This document shows, in pieces, positions 23,102 through 33,279 of a DNA stretch of 64,000 nucleotides. Every line of letters starts with the position of its first letter. The stretch's first letter is position 1. The notes beneath the pieces were generated by a model, which was not told the origin of the DNA, ran no database searches, and saw nothing but the letters and a program-made list of their open reading frames with translations. The DNA is taken from assembly GCF_964275005.1 (NCBI RefSeq), contig NW_027307649.1, positions 310,001 to 374,000 of the forward strand, given 5' to 3'. This DNA is from Diadema setosum. Its lineage: Eukaryota; Echinodermata; Echinoidea; Diadematoida; Diadematidae. Both the position numbers and the translations under genes were made by a program.

Positions 23102-23540
23102 CGAAAACCAAAACTGGGCGAATGAAAAGAGGCATTACTTATGTTAAAATTGGGCATAACAGCGAAAATCGGCAAATGATCGGATACATCAGACACTATT
23201 ACACCAAACGTGATATTAGAAAGGGAACTATTAACAAAAATATTGTCAATTAGAATTGCTGTGACATCAGAAATTCGAGTGGGCTTCTTTATAAGAGGTG
23301 AAAAAGACTCGGATAACATCACGTTGAGGAAATCTTGGCATGTGGAGTTGGTATGACAATCTAAAATGTTAAAATTAAAGTCACCCATGATAAAACAACT
23401 CTTGTTCTCAAAATATGTATCAGCTAGAAGTACGGATAATGATTCAATAAATTCAGTGGGGTTTGTATTTGGAGGTCTGTATATTTCACCTACAACAATG
23501 CTTTTTCTATTTGGGGCCCTAATTTCAATGAAAATACATT
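23102..23540 (-). pseudogene. LINE-A endonuclease remnant
   Basis: The minus strand encodes IRAPNRKSIVVGEIYRPPNT, then MGDFNFNILD, TRISDVTAILIDNIFVN and VSDVSDHLPIFAVM, ending in SFGFRE at the LINE-B junction. These are the second half of an APE-type endonuclease, with the GDFN and SDH active-site motifs. Homology stops near 23540, so the N-terminal motifs are missing and the element is 5'-truncated. The RT half is found at 7560-9694 on the same strand. Confidence 0.87.
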
Positions 23541-24490
23541 ATACAAAATACATGTACAAAATACATTGTACAAAATTATACACACAGGGTGTGTTATTTG
23601 TGTTACATACATGTGCAGACCTACAGCACATGCGCGCGTAGCCAGCCTTGCAGGGATTGGTTGTGTGTGCGCGTAGGCTGGAGAGGAGTGTACACAGTAG
23701 GCTGTAGACAGAAGGCCAAGGGATAGGGTGTGACTAGCAGGGAAGACGAGACCGAAAGGAATACACGTTGAAGTTGGAACGGCAAGGTACATTACCTGTG
23801 CTGTATGCATTAATCCAGCGTCTGAGTTGACTCTACTGGAATGAAAGAGAGTGAAGAGAGGCGCGAGAGAGATAACTGCAATGACATAACACGGGATCCA
23901 GATTGGAATTCCCAACCCAAGAGGTGAAAGTGGTGACGTTACAATATAAAGAAGGATGTAAGTTGTAGTAAAAGCTCATATTATAAGACACCACAAAGTT
24001 TGCGCCAACTTTGTAAACAAGGAAATCTAACTGACGTGTGGAGAAATACTCATGCCGATATCAGACAATTCACTTAGAACAATTTGTCATTAAATGTAGC
24101 ATCAAGACTTGACTGCTGCGTAGTCAGTAAAGGTGCGCAAGACCAAAATTTTATCAAATGATATAAGATCATGCTATGAAGCTGATCATAAGGCTATTTC
24201 TCTTTAGTTAAAGCTTTCAAATATTTCTAAAGGGCCAGGGTGTTTTAAAATGAATACAGAAATATTAAAAGATGAAATATATCAACAAGAAATTAAATCT
24301 CTCATCAGAAGTATTTCAGGTGACGCATGTTTTCTTTTACACAGGTATTGGAACTCATAAAGATTAAAGTACGTCAGTCCACGCAGAAGTTCTGCAAAGA
24401 TAAAGCTTCAAAAAAAAAAAAAAAAAGAAAAAGTATGCTTGGAACAAAGATTCCGTAAACTGCAGAGAATGATTGATGTAGACATATGAA
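23541..24490. other. Non-coding; short tandem repeat at its left edge
   Basis: A small imperfect tandem repeat built on ACAAAATACAT (23536-23585) begins the stretch. A 141-codon minus-strand open frame at 23490-23915 overlaps the LINE-A remnant, resembles nothing recognised, and is not accepted. Confidence 0.4.
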
Positions 24491-24726
24491 GAGTTTGTTT
24501 GCAAATACCGATAAGTCCATTTTTGAAGATTTTGAAGTATGGTCTCTGTCATAAGGTACAAAATGATACCTTTTAAATGACATATTGGTCACTACATATA
24601 AAGGTACATTTTTGAAGTTATGGTCAAAAGAAGCAAAAAAATTCTTATAATTCTCCTTATTTTTCTTGACCTTTAATCGTAGTCCATTTGGCAAATATGG
24701 ACTTATCGGTTTTTGCAAACAAACTC
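24491..24726. mobile_element. Small MITE with TIR of at least 30 bp
   Basis: GAGTTTGTTTGCAAATACCG at 24491 is inverted at 24697-24726 (CGGTTTTTGCAAACAAACTC), and similarity continues through GATAAGTCCAT. The element is 236 bp with no coding capacity. No target duplication was evident. Confidence 0.7.
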
Positions 24727-25528
24727 GGTCCAATATAGTACTAACCCACACAATGTTCATTTTGAGATAATCGCTTTTGAAAGTTTGAAAAAATCCATAA
24801 ATCAGGTTGATAACTCTAGAAGACCATTTTTTTCATATATGAATCTCTACATACTCAGGATTGAATAGTGTCTTAGAAAAATTTACTACGTTGATATTTT
24901 GGTGGATTCAAGAGGATTTTTGAAGTCACATTTCGAATATGTGGCTTAGCACTTTATTGCAGCCAAATTAATATTGTATACAAATATTCTTTTTCTATGA
25001 AAACTCAAAAAATATCGGTATCTCTCGCTCAAAATGAAAAATTAATGTAAGATTTGAGTGTCCCTCCTTAAAAGAAGTATAATTGTTTTTAACCGTCTTG
25101 TTGTATAATTTGTGTGAATTATGATTTTGCATATATTTCAGACGCGCACACGAGTCCATCATGTACGCTTAAAGACATCTTGAAATATGGATATTAAACA
25201 ATGTTTCAACAATTCAAGTTTTAAAAGATACAACAATCAGTGTCATGCGAGTAATATAATTTGTCGTGGGGGGGGGGGGGGGGTTGTCTCATTAATGACT
25301 TAACATCTTCTGTGTACCTAAAAGCAGGGAAGGGGTCCCGTCTTCAACATACATTATGCATATAACGCATTTTAAATTTATAGTATCTAGATCAGAGAGA
25401 AAAAAAAATCTTAAGTAAAAAGGTAGCAACATTATTCCAGAGATTATCATGTCTTTTGATAAAGGGAGTGAAATACCATAGAGAAGACATTAAGGCCTTG
25501 TTTAGGTAGATTGGTTTTCTTGTTTAAG
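24727..25528. other. AT-rich non-coding stretch with a poly-G tract
   Basis: No gene or bounded repeat seen. A run of about 17 Gs lies at about 25267-25283. Confidence 0.45.
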
Positions 25529-26199
25529 GTATAAATATCACCAATACTCCTCTACAATTCTTCTCTGTATGACGACGAATTCTAAAAAAAAAAAAAAAAG
25601 AATAGTGTTTTATGAGAATGTACATGCCTCAATGAATCCCCTTCCTCCGTATTCGTTGGTAAATACAGCTGTGTGAAAGTTATTATCACAAAATGAATGA
25701 CTAACTCTTAATGACAAAAAAAGAAAGAAAGATCCTTGAAAAGAACATTTCCAAAAAGTGAGAAAAAAAAAGTCTCTTTGGAATCTGAACACTTATAAAT
25801 CTCGATATTCGGATGAAAAAAACAATGTGGGCAATTCCAGCACTAAGGACATTACATTTTGAATTTTTTTTTTTTTGTGTGTGTGTGACTTTGATGGGCT
25901 TATTTCAACAACTCAGCATAATCATTCTGTATCCATTTATGGTTTATTCTAACCCGCCAGTCATCCTGAAATGTTCACAGTCCAAGTGTTAATCATTTAC
26001 TATTAATCATTTGGTAGATATTACACAAAATGCTTACCGTTTCGGGTATTTCATTTTTTGGACACGATTATTTACCTCTATGTGGATATGTTGAGAAAGT
26101 TTGAATCAGAGCATAAAGTAAAAGGAAATTTCTTCTGAAATGAATGATCAGGTCCTGTTAAGTTGTAGATTGATAATTGTGTACAACACATTCAGCATT
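25529..26199 (+). repeat. Segmental direct repeat, copy 1
   Basis: 671 bp repeated in the same orientation at 27191-27861. It begins GGTATAAATATCACC and ends CATTCAGCATT in both copies. This copy has lost a short piece around 25810 relative to the other. The ends are not TG...CA, so it does not look like an LTR. Confidence 0.85.
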
Positions 26200-27190
26200 T
26201 GTGACCCGCGACAACGGTTTCAGGCAAAAGTCGCAAGAGCAAATTCCCTCCTATAGGCGGGGTACAAAGATTTTTACCATTATTTTTGTCATTTTTTTTT
26301 TTTTTTGCAGAAATCGAATCCTTGATATATTTTCTACATCTACACTAAATTTCATAGCATAAGACTAGGTTTTTCCTATCGAAAATAGAATTTTAAGCAC
26401 TCTTTGTTGGATCGCACTCGTCAGTTTCGAGCTTCTTTCGAACGCCGCGCCAATATCCCCAGCGTCGCTACGGCGCACGGTTTCGCATGCGATTGGCTGG
26501 TGCGTCGCACACATTTACATAATTCGGTTTCGGAGACACCAGTTGCAGCGTTTGGGGAATGCTTTGTCCACGCGTGCATGATTACATGCTCCATTGTTCT
26601 TGTTAAGTGGTTTATACGCTCGCTCTGTAGTGCGTGCTCTTCGTTTGGCTTTCTATCCAAACTATTCTTCCGCAATGTTCGACACTACGGAAGTGACACA
26701 AAAATCATGTAGCACGACATAATCGTGTGAAAAGAAAAACAATTAGTCTACTTGTACATGTAGTAAAAATTATGACAGCAGACTAACTCAAGGGAAGGTA
26801 GATGAGAGGAAAGGAGAGGTCACATGTAGCCAGTTATATTCAAATACTACACATCAAGATCGCACCAAACTAACGAGTCGTGTTTGTTTGTTTGTTTTAA
26901 TATAATCAACACCACCGAACAAGGCAACGTATGCACGGCTTGTAAAAGCAAAACAAACAAGAAGAGTGACCCTTGCCAGCACTGACAATTTTCTGCCTTC
27001 AAAAGGGTCGCCAATGATAATGTCAAATCAACAACAATGAAAACGCGATTTGTAAATGTGTGGATTCGCCAGTCGCTCCTGTTACATTCACATGGTCATG
27101 GCGTGTGGATGCCATTGCGTAATGCTTGCACCATACACATGTACACCATACGTGCAATTATCGTATCCGCCATCTTGAAAGACGTACTGG
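26200..27190. other. Unique spacer between the direct repeats
   Basis: 991 bp. It opens with GTGACCCGCGACAACGG, which resembles a transposon end, and contains a relatively GC-rich stretch (26400-26660) with an inverted CCAAT (GATTGGCTGG near 26491). Opposing open frames of 84-102 codons at 26404-26712 lack recognisable similarity. No gene is called. Confidence 0.45.
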
Positions 27191-27861
27191 GGTATAAATA
27201 TCACCAATACTCCTCTACGATTCTTCTTTGTATGACAACGAATTTTCAAAAAAAAAAAAAAGAATAGTGTTTTATGAGAATGTACATGCCTCAATGAATC
27301 CCCTTCCTCCGTATTCGTTGGTAAATACAGCTGTGTGAAAGTTATTATCACAAAATGAATGACTAACTCTTAATGACAAATAAAAAATCCTTGAAAAGAA
27401 CATTTCCAAAAAGTGAGAAAAAAAAAGTCTCTTTGGAATCTGAACACTTATAAATCTCGATATTCAGATAGACCATACATGCTGAAAAAACAATGTGGGC
27501 AATTCCAGCGCTACGGACATTACATTTTGAGATTTTGTGTGTGTGTGTGACTTTGTGGGCTTATTTCAACAACTCAGCATAATCATTCTGTATCCATTTA
27601 TGGTTTATTCTAACCCGCCAGTCATCCTGAAATGTTAACAGTCTAAGTGTTAATCATTTACTATTAATCATTTGGTAGAAATTACAAAAAATGCTGACCG
27701 TTTCGGGTATTTCATTTTTTGGACACGATTATTTACCTCTATGTGGATATGTCGAGAAATTTTTGAATCAGAGCATAAAGTAAAAGGAAATTTCTTCTGA
27801 AATGAATGATCAGGTCCTGTTAAGTTGTAGATTGATAATTGTGTACATCACATTCAGCATT
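27191..27861 (+). repeat. Segmental direct repeat, copy 2
   Basis: Second copy of the 671-bp repeat at 25529-26199, about 95% identical by eye, differing mainly in homopolymer lengths and one short indel. Confidence 0.85.
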
Positions 27862-28396
27862 AATTTATTCTACAGGTTCACAAATGTATAGCATTACGGA
27901 CATTACATTTTTAGCGTTACGGAAATTAAAACTTTGTCCACTTTTTAAAGTCCAAATATTCATATTTCAACACAATTCTTATCTCAGACAAGGCTAATAT
28001 TAGTGCTTTTTGGTTCATTCTTAACCATAAACCACTTTGAAACAAGTGGTGAAGAGTTACTGAATATGGAATTATGAAAGTCAAAGATTGTGTGTTTTTG
28101 CACAAATTATCAAAAAAACTTGCTCGCAATTTTTTTTTTGGAAGAACGAATGTCTTAATGCACTTCAATTGCATCAAAATACCACTCAAATCAAAGAACT
28201 TGGCAAGTTCTAGCCTTTGATACTAAATCTGTCCCCTCATATATTTGTCCAAATTATTGCAGATTTAGGAGTTTTATGCAAAGTAACATTTTTCGCGGAA
28301 TTGCCCATGTGCTGAAGAAGACCAAATACATGGTAAATGCCAATGTACCTATTATACCCAGTTGGTGTATTTATACACATATATTTTACCCCATAT
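27862..28396. other. Non-coding, AT-rich
   Basis: Nothing recognised beyond short repeated words (GTTACGGA, GACATTACATTTT) shared with the adjacent direct repeat. Confidence 0.4.
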
Positions 28397-29018
28397 GTGA
28401 CCCTGCACCACAAGCTTTAGAATGATGTATAACTCAAATTAAATGCACTCTTCTAACCCGTCTAAATATTGGAAAGAAAGCACACACTCAGGAAAAGTGT
28501 GAACTGAGAAAAGACGCTCTGAAGTACAGTGTCTATTCAAGCGCTTAATCTTTACCAAACTGTGCTGGCTGTGCGATGAATGGGACAATAAACAGGAAGT
28601 AAACCACCAGAGTAACAACAATACAGGGATTATCAGATTAAACTGAAATTAAGCATGCCTCATTAACACATTCTGTCCATAATTAATGCCAAATTTCAAA
28701 GTAGTAGCACTATCCTTTCAAAATTTATTAGAGTTGAAAGTGAAGAGTGTGTTCAAGGTTTTTCAGAAATGAAAAAGGGACTCAAACGACACACCTTATC
28801 ACACTATTCGACCAAAAATGTTCGAGATAAATTGCCAGAAAAGACACTTTTCCGCCCCTTTTATGATACCAAGTTTTAGCATAATGCAAAAGAAGACCTG
28901 CTCTTTCAGAAAATATGAAAAAGTCAAGATCGACTAGGTTGGCCCATTTCACTTATTTTCAGTCCTCACGCAAAATCAGCGTGTGCGACTTTATGTTCGT
29001 TTTGTGGTGCACGGTCAC
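28397..29018 (+). mobile_element. GTGACC-family TIR element, copy 3
   Basis: Starts GTGACCCTGCACC, ends GGTGCACGGTCAC, and is flanked by ATAT on both sides (28393-28396 and 29019-29022). It is 622 bp, shorter than copies 2 and 4 because about 55-80 bp near the left end are missing. Otherwise it is colinear with copies 1 and 2. Confidence 0.88.
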
Positions 29019-30844
29019 ATATGCACATTTTCAGACAACATTTGGATCATGAATATTGTTTAGGAAAAAAATGTTTTCATGTCAAAGCTGTTATGACAAA
29101 AAGCACACACGAAAAACTGGCAAATCTATGCTTTCATTAGTTTCATCAATCACAAATTTCCAAATTAATTTAAAGGAAAATTTCTTTTTGTAAATTAATC
29201 TTGAAAAAAACCATGTGAAAAAATTAACTCCGAAATTTGAAACAGAATACAGCAAAGAAATGTTATTTCCAACATGGAGACTTCTTTGAAATTGAACGAA
29301 TGATTTTAGGTCAGCTAAAAATAAGGGACATTTCCTTTCTGGCTGCTACCTACCAAAGCATATCTGTTAAACCTATGTATGTGTAATTATCAATCTATTT
29401 CTGTTGTATTCTTTTCCTTTTCACTCTATTATTGATATGTTTGTAATCGTATCCGAATATTGATGTATGTATTTTTTTTTTAATATGTCCCTTGCTTTGG
29501 TGAAATAAAGAAACTTGAAACTTCTTCATAAAAATGCATGATATGTACCGAGTTTAAAAGGTTAATTCAGCAGTGGAAAAAGGAAGCTATTGACTCAAAA
29601 GTAAATTACGTTTGAGAAAAAAAAAACACTCTACTATCAGAACTGATGTTTTAAATTCCGCTTTGATTGCTTTCAACATTTATTGATTTAAATTGAGAAA
29701 CCGTAGAGGTATCCACAACGTGGAACAACGCCTTACATTTTATTCAGATTTGAAAATAATGTTTGTAGTTATATCATAAAGGTAACATCCTTTCAAAGGA
29801 TGTTAAACATGCAAATATCGTGTCTCTGTTATATAAGAAACTACAAGGAAGCACTGCTGCATTGAGAGCGGCGGGGATTGTTTGCAAATTTGAGGTAAAT
29901 TAATAGATATTAAAATGCTTTTTGTTTTCATCCATTTTCTACTGTCTACAGCTAACCCCCCAAAATATGGCTGTGAAAGCATAGCAAAATTGCATTTTAT
30001 TCAAACGAAGTTACAAATTAATCAATGACAATTTCAAATGTTACACTAGCTATCTAACCTTGTAAGAATTACTAACAGATAAGGCACATGTCCAAGTATC
30101 TAGCTATCAGTATTTTTTTTTTCACCCGGATATGAAAGTTTTCTGATCACACTTGGAATTTAAAAAAAAAAAATCATTTACAGACAATACATTTATTACA
30201 ATACACCTTTTTGATGATAAAAATTTATGAAGATTTGTATTTCCACAAATCTTTCATCAGTCATTTAACTACCAATTAATTTTGAGGAAGGTTTCCTTTT
30301 GAATCAAAATGTCAGCATGAATAAAGTGCTAACCCACTAATGAAACTTAAAGGTCCTGAGACAGGATATGAGCGTTGATTAATTTTCTAGTAGGTCATAT
30401 GGCAGAATGCTAAAATACTCCTAAAACCAGTGATTGTGGTATTTTCCTGTGAACTGGTGAAAAATTTCATGATCAGTAGAATTAGAATGAAAATAGTGCT
30501 AACCCCAATAGTACAAATATTAACAAAAAACACTCATTAAATGCATCCAGTTTCATTAATATTTATCTCATCTCCATTTTTATAACTGGCAGAATAGTAC
30601 AAGTTATGTGATGAATCAGAATCACTCATTTTTGTAGATGAAAAAGTTTCCTCACTGTTCACGTTTAGATATTTTTCAGACACCCTTCTGTTTACTACCA
30701 TAGTGGTCGCCATCTTGAAAAGTGTGACTTAGCACTATATTCCTGCTTATAAGATGTGATTAATTTTAGGGGCAAAAAAGGGGCCTGCATTCAAAAACCC
30801 ATTTATTGCTTAAAGGGGAATATTGAAAAAATAAAATTATATAT
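29019..30844. other. AT-rich non-coding stretch with a LINE 3' end
   Basis: No gene is seen. At about 29330-29525 the sequence resembles a LINE 3' UTR ending GAAATAAAGAAACTTGAAACTTC, a tail similar in style to LINE-B. The rest has no bounded feature I can support. Confidence 0.4.
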
Positions 30845-31536
30845 GTGACCGTGCACCTCAAAACGAACATAAAGTCGCACACACTGATTTTGCGTGAGGA
30901 CTGAAAATAAGTGAAATGGGTCAACCTAGCCGAACTTGACTTTTTCATATTTTCTGAAAGAGCGGGTCTTCTTTTACATTATGCTAAAATTTGGTATCAT
31001 AAAACGGGCAGGAAAGTGTGTGGTTTTTTTTAGCAGATTATCTCGAACATTTTTGGTAGAATAGTGTGATTAGGTGTGTCTTTAGAATCCCTTTTTCATT
31101 TCTGAAAAACCTTGTCCACACTCTTCAATTTCAACTCTAATAACTTTTGGAAGGATAGTGCTACTGCTTTGGAAGTTGGCATTAATTATGGACAGAATGT
31201 GTTAATGAGGCATGTTTAATTTCAGTTTAATCTGATAATCCCTTCATTGTTGTTACTCTGGTGGTTTACTTCCTGTTTTTTTGTCCCATTCATCGCACAG
31301 CCAGCACGGTTTGGTAAAGATTAAGCGCTTGAATAGACATTGTACTTCTGAGCCTCTTTTCTCAGTTCACACTTTTCCTGAGTTTGTGCTTTCTTTCCAA
31401 TATTTACATAGGTTAGGAGTCCATTTGATTTGAGTTATACATCATTTTAAAGCTTAAAGTCTGCTCTTTCAGATTATGGTCTTAACTAAAAATCCATGTC
31501 TGGCGACTTTTTGTTTGTTTTGAGGTGCAGGGTCAC
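30845..31536 (-). mobile_element. GTGACC-family TIR element, copy 4 (inverted)
   Basis: 692 bp in the opposite orientation to the other copies. It begins GTGACCGTGCACCTCAAAAC, ends GTTTTGAGGTGCAGGGTCAC, and is flanked by ATAT (30841-30844 and 31537-31540). With copy 2 it defines the full-length element. No transposase is encoded. Confidence 0.9.
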
Positions 31537-31829
31537 ATATGAAGTCAAAGAGTGGGACACGTAGAACAATTTGTCGTTTACATCGTTTAAAATTGCCTTT
31601 TTGAAGTGGAGTTAGAGGATATTGAAGATATACACCTGTCACCCCCCCCCCCGTAAATTTCGAGGCTTTGCCGATGACGTCATGGGTTGAAGGGAATCGC
31701 GCAAGGTCTCGAGCGCCGCAGGCCCCCGCGCGCATAGTGCATGCATTGTGTTATACAAGTTCTTGTAGAGAGTATTTCCATAAGTTTTGAGAGTTTATTT
31801 TTCGATAATGCGCGACATCGTACGTTAAG

Positions 31830-32160
31830 GCCAGTGATGATCAGGATGATTTCTTGGTGGAATTTGAATGTGGAAGCGGTGATGAACTGAGTGATACAGT
31901 ACACACGAGTGATGATAGCGATGAAAAACTAGTGATGATGACCCTGGTGAAGTTGGAGAGATAGATGTTGATGACGAGCCGCACGGCGGGGCGCAGGAGG
32001 GAGACGCTGCGGGCGAGCTAGTGGGGAAGGCTCAGGGCGGTCCGGTTGAAGCGGACGGACTTAGTGGAGATTGGCAATACGAGCCCTTGTCACACGGCAG
32101 GCCAGGGGACAATGTTGGTGACGCAGGACAAATGCCAGATATGCTTCAAAATTTAGATTG
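31830..32160 (+). pseudogene. Acidic N-terminal coding exon, possibly P2X7-like cytosolic-domain family
   Basis: A frame rich in Asp/Glu/Ser encodes SDDQDDFLVEFECGSGDELS, then after a one-base shift near 31930 continues DDPGEVGEIDVDDEPHGG through MPDMLQNLDW up to a good splice donor (GTAAGA at 32161). An acidic N-terminus ending in LQNLDW before a cysteine-rich exon is the pattern of the P2X7-C-terminal-like proteins abundant in aquatic metazoans. The next exon is not visible, and sequence changes to the TRIM relic by 32250. The frameshift suggests a pseudogene. The family assignment is a guess. Confidence 0.3.
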
Positions 32161-32249
32161 GTAAGATTTGTTTTTATTCTGAACTGAAAATGAATCGAGC
32201 TTAGTGTTGACCTGAACTCGTACTTCAGAGCAGCATGTTGCGCTGTGCA

Positions 32250-32671
32250 CGACGATGCAGCATATTCTTGACGTGTCAGCGATGAAACCAAGCAGATCAT
32301 CCATGATCTGCCAAAGAAATACTCCAAGGGACACTCTCTCCTGGAATCATCTGTCACAGACAGCAAGAGCAAATTCGACGAGTCGTTCACATCACTTGCG
32401 ATCCTACAGCGCAGATTCAGTGGTAAATTGCACGAGGTGAAGACAGATGAACTGGCTAAATTGTCTAAATCTTACCAGCGAGGAAGCGATATGATAGCCC
32501 GTGGTAATTCGGTGGAAATCATCGCAAATATCAAGCAATGGTCAGAAGAGATGAAGGCTACTGACCTACTGGTGTCGACTATTCCAAGTATGGATAAAGA
32601 GTACAGAGCTATTAAAGACGAGGCTCGCACTTGCCTTACTCACCTAAGAAAACTTGAAGTAGTATTGTCAG
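32250..32671 (+). pseudogene. TRIM-like gene relic lacking RING and B-box
   Basis: The sequence aligns with the coiled-coil half of the exon-1 region of the two TRIM-like genes here. It has MQHILD, then after a one-base frameshift near 32275 SDETKQIIHDL, LLESSVTDSKSKFDESF, KSYQRGSDMIARGNSVEII, IPSMDKEYRAI and LTHLRKLEVVLS. It ends at the same phase-1 splice donor (G|GTAAGC, 32671/32672). The RING and B-box are absent, and a stop (TGA 32269) lies upstream in the main frame. It is a third, truncated member of the local TRIM family. No matching second exon was seen. Confidence 0.8.
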
Positions 32672-33279
32672 GTAAGCTGAAGAACAAGGTAACATTCATT
32701 ACTTGTGCCCACTGCAAAATGCGTATCATTTTTTTTAAAAACGTCAAAGCTCAAGTGAAAGTGCTGAACTAATTTTTTCCTCCATATCTCGGAAGGGGCT
32801 CAAGTTATCTTGAAACGTGTTGCATATTTATGCATGTTCTGCCTGACAGTGATTGTCTTCTGAATTTTAGGGTCAAAGGCCAGACGAAAATCATAACAAT
32901 TTACTGTTCAATTCAGAAATTTCAGTTTTTCTCCATACCTTGAAAATTACTCAGTGCATAAACGTATGAATGGGTCAAAGTCAAGTTAAAATCATTAAAT
33001 CCCAAATACATGCTCTCCTATTCATCCAATCAAACCTAGGTCGAGGAAGGTGGACATTCAACACATTTGTGACAAACTTGTCATTTTAATATTTTGCCAA
33101 TTTTGTGAAAATGTAATCACACGTTGTCCACATGTACTATCTAGACCTATTAGGAGAATCATGCATTGTGGGGGAGGCATACCAGTCGCCATATAGCGAC
33201 ATTTCTAGTTGTTTTTGTTTTCATGTTTGGTCTGTTTATGTAACTAATCAGTAAAATATTCCGCAAACATTGCATTGAT
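32672..33279. other. Non-coding sequence between TRIM relic and TIR element
   Basis: AT-rich, no gene or bounded repeat recognised. The first part would be intron if the TRIM relic were transcribed. Confidence 0.4.

Noticed and set aside
23490..23915. 141-codon minus-strand open frame
   Set aside because: Overlaps LINE-A endonuclease in another frame and a tandem repeat; hydrophobic random-like composition.
26404..26712. Opposing 84- and 102-codon open frames in a GC-richer stretch
   Set aside because: No recognisable domain, overlapping on both strands, no support for a start or splice structure.
25529..27861. LTR retrotransposon with 671-bp LTRs
   Set aside because: Repeat ends are not TG...CA, no primer site or polypurine tract, no gag/pol in the spacer.
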